A stretch of DNA of 64,000 nucleotides from Physcomitrium patens (lineage: Eukaryota; Streptophyta; Bryopsida; Funariales; Funariaceae). A model generated the notes under the pieces. That model was given only the letters and a program-made list of their open reading frames with translations, was not told where the DNA came from and made no database searches. Location of the stretch: NCBI RefSeq assembly GCF_000002425.4, contig NC_037256.1:5203087-5267086 (forward strand). The letters are read 5' to 3'. A program made the position numbers and the translations under genes. Positions 1 through 13,083 of this stretch are shown here, one piece after another. Within the stretch, counting starts at the first letter, position 1, and every line of letters begins with the position of its first letter.

Positions 1-1300
1 AAGAGCCAGACTCGCGTGGTTACTAAGCAGGTCGTCGAGGAGGTGAGTACGTGCAACCAATTCCGCAATCTAGAATCACCAAAGGACACAATCACTCAGA
101 CATTCACGCGTTCATCACTTCGAAACCTCCCAGCAACTCTTACCGACAAGCAACCGATCCAGAAGTCGACGACACCTCAATCGCAACCCCAAGCAGGTCT
201 GCGGAACAAAAGAGCTAAGTGAGTTCGCAAGAAAGATCGATCGCATTGATACGAACCTATCAATATCAACATGAAAACTCGGTACGCCTAGATCAACGTC
301 CGCAAGCCTGCATGGTTGTTCCACGAGCTGAATAACCGAAACACAGTCAAACCTCCCACCATAACCAGGTCTCCAAAGAACAGGCCACATTTCGGAGAAG
401 GAAAATTCTCGCTACTACGCGCTAGGGGAGCATAACTTATATGGTAAAAGCCCACTTATTCGGATGGAAGGTCTCCCCATGACTACCCCGGAATGAGTCA
501 ACGAGCTACTCAGCAAGGCACTCCCAGCAATGCATTCCAAAGAGATAACGAGGAGTACGAGTTAACATGTATTTGACCTGCGATACTCTATTTCCAGCTC
601 TTCAATCTTCGTCGATTCCGTCCAATAACAGCCGGCGAACGTCGAGCAGCAATATCGCAACAATGAATGTTCCGCGATCCAGAAACCCTAGTCGCACCTT
701 CCACGCGGTCGCTTTAACTAGCGGTAGAAATCTCGCCGGATGAACAAGAGTCGGAGCTACCCAGTTACCGGCATCAGTCCAAATGTGCCAAGGCTGGCGC
801 TGAGCACGTGTGGTGCAGTGCAGACCAAGCTTTGAAAGTAAGCTGCGGTCTAGACGAGACTGGTCAGTGGCGCCAGACAAAACCGACGGACGAATAGAAA
901 GTAGTTAGACGAAATCTATTCGTCCAGAGATCGTCCCTTTTAGGCTTCATCTGCACCGGGCCACTTCAAAAGGCCCGAACCACGAATATGGCGTGGCCAC
1001 TTGTTCTTGTAACCACAAATATGGCGCACTGTAAAATAGGTACGAGGCCCGCCATATGCAGGCTCGTGGACATCAAATTAAGGCATCGCTGGGAGGAGCC
1101 AGGCCAAATTCTGTCTTCCAATCCTTGTTCTTGCTTCCAAAAGATTAGGTGGGCATTAGACTGGACATGCCACTTGGTGAGTGATTGTGTCTCCCGATTC
1201 TGTACCGTGCGGAACGGTGGGGCCTGCGCCCGGTATCCCAAGATTCGGCTCAGTTCTGAGACTCAGCACCCCCAAGGATGAATGGATTCTCAGACTGAAG
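1..1300. other. Unassigned stretch of mixed composition
   Basis: The base composition here is close to that of the host genes further right and unlike the AT-rich retroelement zone. Short open frames occur on both strands (16-222 plus, 115-390 minus, 602-880 minus, 966-1281 both). They overlap one another antisense and show no domain, signal peptide or repeat that I recognise. It could be the edge of a gene, a UTR, or an old element beyond recognition. I assign nothing. Confidence 0.4.
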
Positions 1301-1985
1301 ACTGGGCATTGGGAAGGATGATATGTGTAGAATAAGTATAGAAGTATATAAGAATATATAAAAACATAAATAAATGTATGAGTATATAAGTATTATCCCT
1401 TGCACCACTATTGTTGGTTGAGTTTAAACCAACAATCTTTAGGTTGTAGAAGCCATCAATTAACATGTAAAGCCTTTTGAACACTTAGCTATGTATGGAA
1501 AATTAGTGCTATTTTTCAAGAGAGGTATTTTGTCCTTATATCAAATCCCTCCATTGCTCTTGTAGCAAACAAGCAATAATTCAAGGGCAGCATTATGTGC
1601 TCCAGATTCCAATCTATAAATGAATTTTAGTTTGTGATATTTATTTATGGAGTAAGTTTGAGGATTTATATATAAAATCAAAAGCCGAAGGGCATGTCTA
1701 TTTAATAGGAAAACATTAGGGATGTTTTTAGAAGTTATATCAATTGATTGCAACTTCAATTTAAGATAGATGCATATGTTTCAAATAATTTATCTGTATG
1801 TATGTATGTATTTGTCTGTATATACATATAATTGAATTAAATATATATGTTAGTTTAAAATATATTCTCAACATATATTGCATGTTTAATTTAGATATTG
1901 GTATTAAATGTTAAAATCTTACTAATTTTAAATTTAGTTAAAATCCTAATCATATCAAATTAAAATTACTGTTACCTTTTATATG

Positions 1986-1989
<4 letters not shown>

Positions 1990-2016
<27 letters not shown>
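1990..2016. repeat. (TA)n microsatellite
   Basis: An uninterrupted TA dinucleotide run of about 27 bp, directly visible, inside AT-rich intergenic DNA. Confidence 0.95.
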
Positions 2017-2064
2017 GTAATATATTTGTTTTCATGTTAAAATAAAGACTTTTATAAAAATAAA

Positions 2065-2101
2065 ATAATAATGATAATAATAATAATAATAATAATAATA
2101 A
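2065..2101. repeat. (TAA)n microsatellite
   Basis: A run of AAT/TAA triplets with one ATG interruption near its left end, about 37 bp, directly visible. Confidence 0.95.
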
Positions 2102-3239
2102 GATAGAATTTTTATTAATATTTAATAATACTATCACATAAATTATATAAAAAATATATAGTTTATTTAAGAACTTTTTTTGTAGCTATTAAATAGAGAC
2201 ATCTCTAGAATTTTACAAAGAATAGTATAGTAGAAATAAGATTTATTCTTTTCTACTTCTATATGTCATAGGGTTTTTGGGAATATCAGGATTAATGTTG
2301 GAACTTGACTTTTAGTAACTTCAACATACTTGTGCATGTGGGATTAAAAATATTACATAAGAATTTCTTGAATTTTTATTAAAAAGGAGCACAACCAATT
2401 AAAATAAAAGATGTTTTTAATCTTATCATCACCATCTCACAAGTAATTATTAGGTAACCAATGGAAGACATGGTTTAATGTAAAGTGTGATTTGGTTACA
2501 AAACAAAATACTCAAATCTTGAGACTTAGACTAGAAATAAATAATATATAAGTATCAAATTATTTAGTCCAATTAAAATTATGTTTTATATTAATATAAA
2601 TCTTAGATAATAAATTTTTATTATAACAAGAAACAATAATAATAACAAATCTCATTATTTTTTAAATTAAGATGTAATAAAATAATGAAAAATAAATTTT
2701 GATTCAAATTGCACAATGATTATATTGATAAGTTCTTATATTAAACTATTGAAAACACACATAACACTTTGTAATACTATAGCTTTCAAAAAATATAAAC
2801 CAATACCCATGAGTCCTATATTCAATTCAAAAAAATTCAAACAATAGGTGTAGTTCAACAAAGTCATCATGTTTGATTCTACTCAAATCAATTATTGCCG
2901 TCAAAACATCAAACAAAATCCTTAAGAAAAAGTAAAAACAAACTTTATTATGTAAAAACGTAACACCCTTCTCAACTCCACTTTACTGCAGTGCTTCGTA
3001 TCCGTAATCTGAAGCTAAACAGATCATATCATTCTTTCTCACTGGATGTGTACATATAATTTTGAACGTACACAGAATCTGAGAAATAATTAAAGGAGAA
3101 TCTGAACTCAGCATTGAACTGAAGCCAAGCAAGGTCACCATTCAAGCATACTGATTCCATTCCGAAATCTGGTTTTCAGGTTCGTTCGCTGGTTTTTTTG
3201 GATAAGTTATGAAGTGTTCGTCAGCAAAGGTGTGACTTT

Positions 3240-4215
3240 TTCATGGACTCTGGAAACTGTAGACGCCTTGAATGCCCAGATGGCTGTAGCCCACTTAGAC
3301 TGAGCTCTCAAGATCCCATGGGTCCACTGCCTCGTTTTCGACTGTGTCCTTTCCTCTGTTGCAACGTTCATCCACTGCCGAAATTCTTCTGTTCACGGGA
3401 AAGCGGTACCCATGTACCTCGATCCAGCTTGGACCTCTAATACTGGCATCGATCCCTTCTCTTGTCGCCCAGCTCATGGCCAGCATCGCATCAGCTTTTC
3501 TATGGAGGATGGGCGGTGTCGAAAGACTTACGGCATTCGTAAACGTGGTTTGTAAGCACTTGAGCCTTGGGGGTTGCTGAATGACCTTTGTTGATGTTTC
3601 ATGATGTGAAAAGTGTGAGTGTAAGTTTTGGCTTTTGAACGACTGTGTGACCTAGTTTTGGAGAAGGGGTTTAAGTTAGCCGATTAGTGAGAAAAATTTT
3701 CCAGTGTGAAAACTGTTGTGTTGTATTGTACAGGCTGTCTCAAATGAGCTTTGCAAAATGCCCGATCCTGGGAGGCCAGCATTTGTACCACGGAAAGAGA
3801 AAACCCAGTGTTATCATGTTTGCCGGATGAGAGGGCGAGATACCATTAAAACCTCCCATCTGAAACTTGAGCTGCGTTTTGTGTTTGTAATCAAGTTCGG
3901 TAAAATGTGCAATGGTTGGCATCCTCCTCGCTACTTCGAGCTTATGGCCAGCATTGCATCATCTGTCCTCTGGAAGGACCCCATGCAATTTTTATTTATT
4001 TAATTTTTGTAGCCGCCGAAGTTGGTCACATTGAAAGCGTACTTGCAAGAGTCTCTCCGCTGCATGGAGCAAAGGAGACCATCTACTGTTGTCGTTGCCT
4101 TTGCTTAATTTGAACAGAGTGAAAGAACGGCTTAAGGTCGTTTGCATCGGATGTCTGGATTAGTACATTTGATGTCGATGAGAGCTGCTATTCACTTGGC
4201 TGTACAAAAGCTCTT
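3240..4215 (+). pseudogene. Possible remnant of a host gene with ankyrin-like words and a duplicated motif
   Basis: This stretch has gene-like composition but no long frame. Two segments about 470 bp apart (near 3470 and 3941) read as the near-identical peptides LMASIASAFLW and LMASIASSVLW, pointing to an internal duplication. Between 4009 and 4060 one frame reads AAEVGHIESVL. Near 4178-4210 another frame reads AAIHLAVQK. Both resemble the helix words of ankyrin repeats (AA..GH.E.V and TALHLAVQ). The pieces are in different short frames with no visible exon borders, so at best this is a decayed or very fragmented ankyrin-type gene. The resemblance could be chance. No function is assigned. Confidence 0.2.
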
Positions 4216-5284
4216 CAGCTGTTATTGTTTCACCAAACAAAGAGATCTGCACAATGAAATGGTTATTATTCTTTAGAAAATAAAGGATCACAGGTTGAAG
4301 TGCTTTTGAATAAACAAGGTCACAGAAGTATGAAGAAAAACGTGGGAGATTTCTCAGTTCTGTAAGGAGAATGAGATCTTTCAAATAAGAACTGAGCTAA
4401 AACACCACAATGCACTTCGTGGAATATTTATTCAAATAAACTTCCAGTTATTGAATCCTCAGAATTGAAAAGGCTCTGAAACTCCAGAAATGCAACTAGT
4501 ATTATTAGTGATAACATGAAGACCAAAGCCCCATCAATGTGATGACTGCATTCAATACTGCAGGAGCAAAAAGGACAGCATGGATAGCTACCTTGAGAAC
4601 GAGCCCATTTTTGTGGTGAGACTCCCAGGAAAACAATCCGGGCGAGGATATCTATTAAGCACAAGAAAGATCTCGCGTATTTCGTTTAGATTTTGGATGG
4701 AAAATATTACAGGATTCTAAACCTTTGGTCATAGTCCAGTACAAAGCTCGCACAATTTAATGCTTATCGTTACTCATATCGTTCGCATACCACTCCAAGG
4801 TCTGCACAAAAAAGTAAGATTTATTTAATACGCTGATTTCAACTCATCAAATAGGAACTAATCCCGTTCTGTCATGTTAACAATCATCGGTCTGCCTTAC
4901 AGGTAATCTCAAAAAATCTTTTCTCATCATGAAGATCACACTTAAACAGAATACAATCTTATCATCATTCCCAATAGCATTGTGCAGAACCTTCACATTT
5001 GTCGTTCACACATGAAATGAAGAGCAGAGTCTTTAATAGTGTATTGCTTTTCAATACAAGCATAGTGTATTTTAATCAAAGGCCACACGCGGGGAGATAT
5101 CATATGCGACAATTGGTTTCAATCAGTAGTCTGAAGACTAGAACAACTATTCTGGAAGAAAGAATTGTTCTGGTATTCACGGTGGAAAGAATGAAATATG
5201 ATACTGAGAATGAGTTCCCCCCAATCGCTCAAGGATTTCTTATTACATTACGACACAAGAAATCTCCGTTCCATGTTCAAACCA
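4216..5284. other. Intergenic, no gene recognised
   Basis: Two modest open frames occur: 4428-4664 minus, with one hydrophobic stretch, and 4999-5304 plus, which runs into the copia LTR. Neither shows a domain. A short string near 5089 (CGCGGGGAGATAT) also occurs inside the adjacent copia LTR. I cannot tell a relic from chance. Confidence 0.4.
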
Positions 5285-5463
5285 TGAGAAATATGAAGAC
5301 TTAATTTACAATGCTCTTATTATCAATAATATCTGTGTTTTACAAATTATAATACTGTGAGGAGGGCGACCTTACTGGTGCCTTCGCGGGGAGATATGAT
5401 GCGGTGCAAACTAGTTCTATTACAGTCAACAAATGACGACTATAACTGTTTCTGCACATTCCA
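5285..5463 (-). repeat. 3' LTR of the copia copy (short-LTR family)
   Basis: A 179 bp segment bounded by TG and CA on both strands, lying just beyond the end of RNase H. It aligns over its whole length with 27909-28083, where the same sequence is followed on the minus strand by a primer-binding site. That pairing fixes both as LTRs of one family. Confidence 0.85.
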
Positions 5464-8340
5464 ATACACCTGCTAAGTCGTTATGCGTAGACAATCTTGG
5501 TTAGTTTCCAACAATTCCTAAGTATGGTAAGTGTTGAATAATTTTTGGCCCCGAGAGTGCCTTGGTGAGAAGATCAGCTCGCATTGTGGCAATGAAACAG
5601 TACTGGAATGAGAGTTTCTTGAGTATAGATAGTTGTTGAATGAAATCATATTTGACGTCTATGTGCTTTGTGCGATTGTGAAACTTGGTAGTGTCAACAA
5701 ATGCCAATGCCGATTGGTTGTCACATAGAATTATTGACGGAGCGGTAAGGTCTTGATATAAATCATGAAGAAGGTGTTGAAGCCACACTACCTCGAAGGC
5801 AGCGCCGGCCATAACCAAATATTTTGCCTCCGTGCTGGATAAAGCAGTGGATTTTTGTCGTGAAGATCCCCAGCTAACTATGCCATTTGACAAGATATAG
5901 CAATAGCTCGAGGTAGATTTGCGTTGATCTACTTCCCCGGCCCAATCTGTATCACTGAATCCAAACAAGGGGCGTGGAGTAGGGTTTTGTCGATATTCAA
6001 TGTAGTAGTTGAGTGTTCCTCAAATGCAACGAAACGTGTACTTGCAGGCTGTAATGTGGGCCGGTCCTGGATTATGTCTATACTGAGATAGGAGGCTAAT
6101 TGTGAAGGACAAATCGGGCCGAGTACACAAACTGGCCCAATTGAGGAAGCCAACAGCGTTAGCATATGGAAACGAGAGGTTGCTGTCGGAGATGATGTGG
6201 CAATCGCTTGGACTTAGATGTGTGGCAGAACAAAGAGAAGGAGCCGCGACATGGTAGCCTTTGTGAGTGGCAGACCCTAAAGGAGAAGTCACGGCACTAT
6301 AATCCTGGGGTGTAATAGACCCAACGTTGGAAGCCTCAAATTGGGAGCAGCGGAGCTGAGAGCGGCAAAATTGGCGGGCCGCAGAGCTGCGAAAAACAGG
6401 GACTGACAGACGGCAGGAGCATCGGGCGGCTGGGCGGCGAAGGTGAGTAGCATGGCTGTTGGAAGCGCTGACAACAAAGCCGCAATGGTAGGAGAGTGCA
6501 GAACTATTGGAGATGCTTGTAGGGTGCCGGGATGGACCAGAATGGCGTCGGGAGAGAACAATAGGGCGCTGAGAGAGGAGAACATGTCCTTTTACTTGGG
6601 TAGCAGGGCATCGAGAGGGATCATCAGAGTTAGAGGCGAAGATGTCGCTTGACAGTCCGCAGCGGAAATAGAAAGACCTGGCACGCGAGGAGTCGAGACG
6701 GGAGGAGCATTTTGAAAACCAAACTCTACAAGTTTTTGTTGCAAGTATAACGTTTGACTAATTCGGATACAACCTTCATTGATATCCCACGTAATTTGAA
6801 GGCTGAGTAAATGATGAGCTTTTCTAAGATTGGAAAGAAAGAAGCACCCATGGAGTTGAGTTTTGATGTGTTGTAAAAGAGGGAGGTTGTTGCATGCAAT
6901 TAAGGTGTCATCCACATACAGAGTGAGAATGGCAAAAGCAGAGATCTTGTGAAGATAATACACATTTCCATCCGCCATGGAGTTGATAAAACCGAGAGAA
7001 ATAAGAAAAGTGTCTATGACTTTGTACCATTCCCTCAGGGATTGTTTCAATCCATACAAAGTTTTATGAAATTTGTACCTCATGCCAGGTCGAGGGGGAA
7101 TGATGCCTTCTGGAACTTGCATATAGCTTTCCTCACGGAGGATGCCATGAAAAAAATCAGTTTTAACAACCATTTGGTGGATGTGAAGATTTTTTTGAGA
7201 GGCAAGTGCCAAGATGAGGTGTATTGAGTGAATGCAAATGATGAGTAAAAAAATTTCATTGATATCAAGGTCCGAAATTTGGCTAAATCTTAAATAAACA
7301 AGAGGGGCCTTATAACGATCAATAATGCTTGTAGACTTGAATTTAAGTTTGAAAATCCATTGCCACGTGATTAGGCGTCGATCGAAGGGAAGTTCCAAAA
7401 AATTCCATATGCCATTGATGATGTGAGAATTTAGTTCATTAAAAATTGTTTGTTGCCATTGAGTGGATTCAAAAGACTTCAAAGCTTATTGATATGTCTG
7501 GGATTTAAGAAGGACTTGTGGTAAATGAGCAAGAAGTGAGTGTCATGATTTTATTGTTTTAGGACAAGCAAGGTAAGGCTATAGAAGAAAAGAATCATAA
7601 TTTTCTTCCATGTCCCGAGGCAGGGGTACTCCACAATTATGGCACATGGACTATTACAACAGAATCAAAAGAGACTCATTGATTGATAAAGGAAATCCTT
7701 GACTTTCAACCAAAGCATGTAAGAGCGTATGCTAATGCACATATTGGCCAAAGTGAGGCATCACCTCCAAGCCAAAATGGGCATAAAAAATCTACAAAGA
7801 GGGGCTCAAAAGAAGCGAAGTTGGCAAAGTATTGTAAGGCGGAATTAGGCTCATCAAGGCAACAAGAGAGACTGGAGTGGCAGTACGCGACATGGTGACA
7901 ATTGTTGTTGGACTAGAAAGTAGTAGATTCAATTCCGAGATAGTAAGTGGTGGATCTGGCCGTGAAAGAATGGACGTGACACAGACATAAGCGGATCTTT
8001 TGTGACAAAGACTGGTTTGTCCATGGCAGAAACATGAACAGAATTTGTAATAGCAGAATTATGCAAAGGATCTTTTGCAGCAGAGTCTTGCAAGGGATCT
8101 TTGGCAGTGCAATGCATCGTGGAAGGAGACACAAAAGTGGGATTGAACATAGGCTCCATCTGGAAATTTGTATTGAAACTTAGAAGTGATTCTTTAGAAA
8201 GAAGACGAGAAGAATGGTCTTCATTAAAAATCATATTAGGAGAGAGAATTTTTTGAAGATGAAACTTATATCCCTTGTTGAGAGTACTATGATCAATAAG
8301 GATACATTCAACAAATCAAGTATCAAGCTTGACTTGAGTG
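5285..8340 (-). mobile_element. Ty1/copia retrotransposon, 3' two-thirds, broken
   Basis: Parts, reading on the minus strand from high to low coordinates: the integrase-RT linker (about 8330-7930, ending in the copia-typical MIFNEDHSS), reverse transcriptase (about 7482-6592, with LYGLKQS and the catalytic-type LYVDDTLI), RNase H (5968-5501, with FSDTDWAG, KSTALSSTEAKY and CDNQSALAF), then a 3' LTR. The order INT-RT-RH is that of Pseudoviridae/copia. The 5' LTR, gag and protease are not found above 8.34 kb, so the copy is truncated as well as broken, with several breaks in what remains. It is a fossil of moderate to old age. Its LTR matches that of the copy at 26.2-28.1 kb. Confidence 0.9.
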
Positions 8341-9400
8341 GCATTGAAAATTTTTGCAAAAGCCTAACTACTAAAGATACTAACTTGGAATAAATCTAGT
8401 TTTTGCTTGTGCCAAAGTTCAAATTGAATCATATGAGATCAAATAGCTTTGGTAGGATACCTATTTTGAAGATATGTGGCATATATTACTACTTCACCCT
8501 AATGAAACTTTGTGAAGCACATCTCATGAAGCATACATTGGATCAAGTTAAACAAAATATAATTCTTATGCCTTACAACACCATTTTATTGGGACGTATA
8601 TGCAATGGTAATTTGGCATTGAATTTCATAAGTGGCAAGACAATGATTAAGATCTAAAGAAAGGTATTGACTACCTTGATCAAAAGAAAAGATTTTAAAC
8701 TTGTGCTTAGTTTAGGTTTCAATCCAAGTATGATATATATTAAACATAATGAAGCATTCACTTTTTCTTTAAAGAACATGAAGAACTATGTAGCGAGAGA
8801 AATCATCTATGAAAATGATATAATATTCAAATCCAAAAAATGTAAGAAAAATGATTCTTCCACTTAGATTGAAGTGAATAAATTCAAGTGGATGAGAAGC
8901 ACAGAAAGATGCCAATTTAAGAAACTCTTTTGTACATTATTTGCTATGAAGGCATGTGAAATATGTGTGAGGTGGAATATGTTGAAAAATAGGGCAAAAG
9001 GTAGTGCCAAGTCGAACAAGATTGTTAAGGTGGCTGATACTTATGTAGCCGAATTTGTAGTACTAAAAGTTTGCTTAGACAAATATTCCAAGGTGACTTT
9101 GGATTAATGTTTTTGGAACAAAGCTTATGATAGAGGTAGAGGTAGAAGATGGCAATTTTATAAGCTGATGTTCTTAGATGCTTGGTGTTCTAAGTACAAT
9201 TGTTAAAATTTGGATTGGCTTGTGGAGCCAAAGGCGAAACAAAAAACAAGGGCTCCTTACATTTCAAGAAATTTGTTGTAGACAAAAGAAAATTGCTTTG
9301 ACTAAGAAATGGTTGTTGGAAAGAAGTTGTTGCCACCAAAGACAATTGCATAGTATTGGACATGAAAGAAGGTAATTACAATGGAATCAATAGTGACTAA
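8341..9400. other. Unassigned, probably decayed element
   Basis: Consecutive plus-strand open frames (8403-8657, 8667-8867, 8874-9107, 9178-9375) cover most of the stretch. They are rich in Lys, Asn and Ile and show no motif I can place. The location between two retrotransposons suggests an old element, but no family is supported. Confidence 0.3.
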
Positions 9401-9419
9401 CTTAGTGAGGTCATGTTAG

Positions 9420-10150
9420 CCTCTAAACCTGCCATATCTAGGGTGGACAAGGTAAGGCACACAAAGCTTCTTAAAACTATATTATTAAAAAGACAAGCTT
9501 CCTTAAGAGAATACGGGGCCTTGAATTGCAAGTGGATTGAAAGAAGCACAATGTTATCTAAATAAATTTAAATATAAAAAAGTACAAATATTAAGTGTAA
9601 ATTTTAGATTAATTTTTTTTTTGTCCCAAGATGCATCCAATTCCTAACTCTAATATCAAATTCAAATCTTTTCTTATTAAAATATTTATAATTTACTTAT
9701 TAATAATCCAATCTAAGCAAAGTTTAACTCATTGAGTTTAATTCAAGCTATAAACTTCCAATTGCCAAAGTCAAAAAACAAAATTTTGAAAAAATGAGAG
9801 TCAAATTAAGGAAAAAAAAGTTGGCTGCTTATTGCAGCCATTGCCTTGAAAAACCTTGTCCACAAATTAACTTAGATCTCCCTTGACTTAGCTCTATTTT
9901 TTGTGTGCTAATTATAATTGTAAAATTAACAACAAGATCTAATTTTATTTTAAATCTCAGTAAAAAATAAAAAAATATATAATAAAAAACATAAAAAATC
10001 TTGAATAAGTCTTGAAATTTGTGCCCAAAAACTCCAACGACTCTTTTTCTAAAAGCTTGCATGAATCTAATAATAAGATCTAACTTCTTTCAAAATCTTA
10101 GAATAAAATAAAAAATAAAAAATCTAGTAAATAGCACAAAAAATTATTTG
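9420..10150 (-). mobile_element. Fragment of a Ty3/gypsy 5' region
   Basis: The stretch is recognisably the same as 25180-25880, and in part 17130-17500, in the same orientation. Shared landmarks are the AAGCACAATGTT run, the poly-T tract followed by a GTCCCAAGATGC-like string, and the AGCTCTATTT run. In the two larger copies this sequence lies directly upstream of gag. Here it is a detached fragment next to the gypsy pol at 10.2 kb, which lies on the other strand. Confidence 0.65.
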
Positions 10151-13083
10151 CCTTTGTATCTCATAAAATTGGATGTGTGGATCCAAATATTGTAATACCT
10201 ATGGTTATTTTCATTGTACCACATGTACCTTGGAATTTAAGGCCAATTTAAGTACCAAAGGCACATTTATCAAACTTGGTAGAATTATTGAAAGAGAAGA
10301 TGAAGATGAAGATTTTGGAGCCCTCTTTTGCACCATATTCTAGTCAATGGTTTATAGTATCTAAAAAAAATTGATCATTATGATTTATTTAAGATGTGCA
10401 AGCAATGAATCCGGTAACTATCAAGAATGTAAGAATTGGATCAATAGTGGATGAATTTGCTAAAGCATTTGTAGGAAAGACAATCTATTCAATATGTGAT
10501 TTATATTTGAGCTTCGACCAATTTCAACTTGTAAAAGAGAGTAGAGATATGAAAATAATAAAAACACCACTTAGGCTAGTTAGAATGTGTAATCTTCCTC
10601 AAGATGCAATTAAGTTAGTTGTGTATATGATGAATGGGATGAACAAGGTATTGATGGATTTTATTCCAGAGAAAATTGTGCCTTTTCTAGATGATGTTCT
10701 TATTAAGAGGTGTAAAGAAGAAGACAAGGATGAAACTTTAGATAAAATGGGATGTTGCAAATATGTTGCTAATCATATACAAGATTATAAAAAAAATAGT
10801 TACTTGGCTTGAGGAAGTTCATCATATATTATTAGATGCAAAATCTTCATTTGGAATACAAGAAGTTGTAATTGTTGGATATTTATATGGATTTTATGGA
10901 AGAAAATCAGATCCAACCAAGATTGATACAATTGGAAGAATAAAAGAGGATTACAATTCTTTAAAAGAGATTTATAGGTTTTAAGGTACAAGTGTATTTT
11001 ATTGTATTTGAATTTCTTATTATGTTCACATAGTGGATCTATTGTATGAACTCTTACGTAAAGGCTATTGATTTAAATAAGAAAGAAATAATATTAAAGC
11101 AATGCAAAGATTGAAGAAATTATTGACATCACCTCCAATGTTGAAAAAAAATTGATTATAAGTACAATAAACCAGTGATTCTTATAGTAGATACTAATTT
11201 GATTGCCATTGGATGGACTGTAGGTCAAGATGATTCGAATGGATATAAATTTGTAATGCAATTTGGAGCTAAGGTTTTAAGTACTCGCCAATGTGTATAT
11301 TCACAAGTAAAATGAAAACTATAGAGAGTTGTTTTAGTTATAAAAGTTGAAAAATATTATTTGATTGGGGCAATGGTGGTAATTGAAACGAATTGTTTGT
11401 CTTTACTTGGAATGATTACTAATCATACAATACCAAATATTGCAATGTTGGGATGAATTGTTTATATCAAGTCATTAAATCTGGAATTTTGGCATGTTGT
11501 AAGAAAAGACAATCTGGTAGCAAATATCTAATCTCAAGCAATATATGATAGGAAAGATGAAATGATTGAGAATATTGATGATGTGGTTACAAAATTTTAT
11601 TCAATTGCACAATCGAACAAAGAAGATAAGCCATTTCATGAAAAAAATTATAAAGAAGAGTTATTGGATATTGAATACTATTTGAATATATTAATCAAGT
11701 ATTTTAATTGATTAGTTGAAAAATTTAAATAAATCAAGAAAAAAAATATATAGATTTATATTATAAGAAGGATTTCTATAGAAGAGGCCAAAATCAAATA
11801 TTCAGATGCTACAATGAGTAGTAGGTACCAAAAAAGATCAACAAAAACTACTCTAGGAATTTCATAATAGTCTATGGACAAGGCATGGAGGAATTTGGAC
11901 TGCTTTTGTTAAATTGAAGGAACAATATTAGTGAAAGAGTATTGAGATGTAGATTCATTTGTAGAATCTTGTGTAACTTGTTAGATATATTCAAATATAT
12001 AACATTGAGATGGTTTACATTCGACATATCTTTTGACTATTCATTTTAAATGGATTGTAGATTTGGTTATTATGGTGATGAGACTATGGCAAATGAGATA
12101 TTTAGTTTTGGCTCGTAAAGATTTATTAAACCAAGTAGAAGGCACGGTACTAAGAACAAAGTCTACACAGGGAATTTGTAGGTTTCTACTTGAAGATGTT
12201 ATTTGTCACTATGGATGTGTGGAAAAAATCATTGCAGATTGTGAAGAATTAGATGTATATGAAGCTTGTGAATTCTTTAAGAGATGTGGAATAAAATTAT
12301 CATTGACTACTACTTATAATCTAGAAAGATTGCAAAGAATGAATATGGACATCTACCAATTATAAAAGCCTTGGTTAAAGATTGCGATGGAAGAGTGAGA
12401 GAATGGTCTCAATTTTTGCCTTATATATTATGGGTTGATTAAACAATACATAATTTAGTAACAAGATGTATGCCGGTAGAACTTATGACAAGTCAAAAAC
12501 CAATTATGCCAATTGAAGAACATGTGCCAACTTTGAGTATACTACCATGGAAAGATGGATTGACAAGAGAGGAATTATTAGCTATTAGAATTTGGCAACT
12601 TGAATAAAAATTAGAAGATGTGGAATTAGCATTAGAAAGGTTAAAAAAAATAAGATTAAGGAATAAGACTTGATTTGATAAGCAACATTAGTTGAGGCCT
12701 AGAGAAATTGAAAAAAATCATTCAGTACTTGTTTATGATAGCACTCTAGATAACCAACATAGTGCTTTGTAGAAGTTTTCAAAACATTGATTTGGACCAT
12801 ATATAATAATAATGATTCATGGTAATGCCACATATTCATTAAAGAAGTTGGATGGTACGAGGTTGAAGATACTTGTTGTTGAGAAGTGAGTGAAGTTTTT
12901 TAAAAGACGAGATAGAAAAATCAATATAGAGGATCATATTAAAGATATTAATATTTTTCAAGAAGATAACTATTTTGAAGTAGATGGTGAAAATAATAAT
13001 GAAGGATTTGATGCAAAAAATGAAAAAATGGTATGATGCCAATTACAACATATAGTTTATTTGGTGCATGTCGAAAGATGCAT

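Larger units (their letters stand above)
1300..3000. other. AT-rich intergenic DNA
   Basis: I see no gene here. The stretch is A/T-rich with many short homopolymers and two microsatellites, listed separately. No open frame is long enough or protein-like enough to call. Confidence 0.6.

Noticed and set aside
5060-5130. Second relic of the copia LTR
   Set aside because: Only about 13 bases (CGCGGGGAGATAT) match, with no alignment around them. Chance cannot be excluded.
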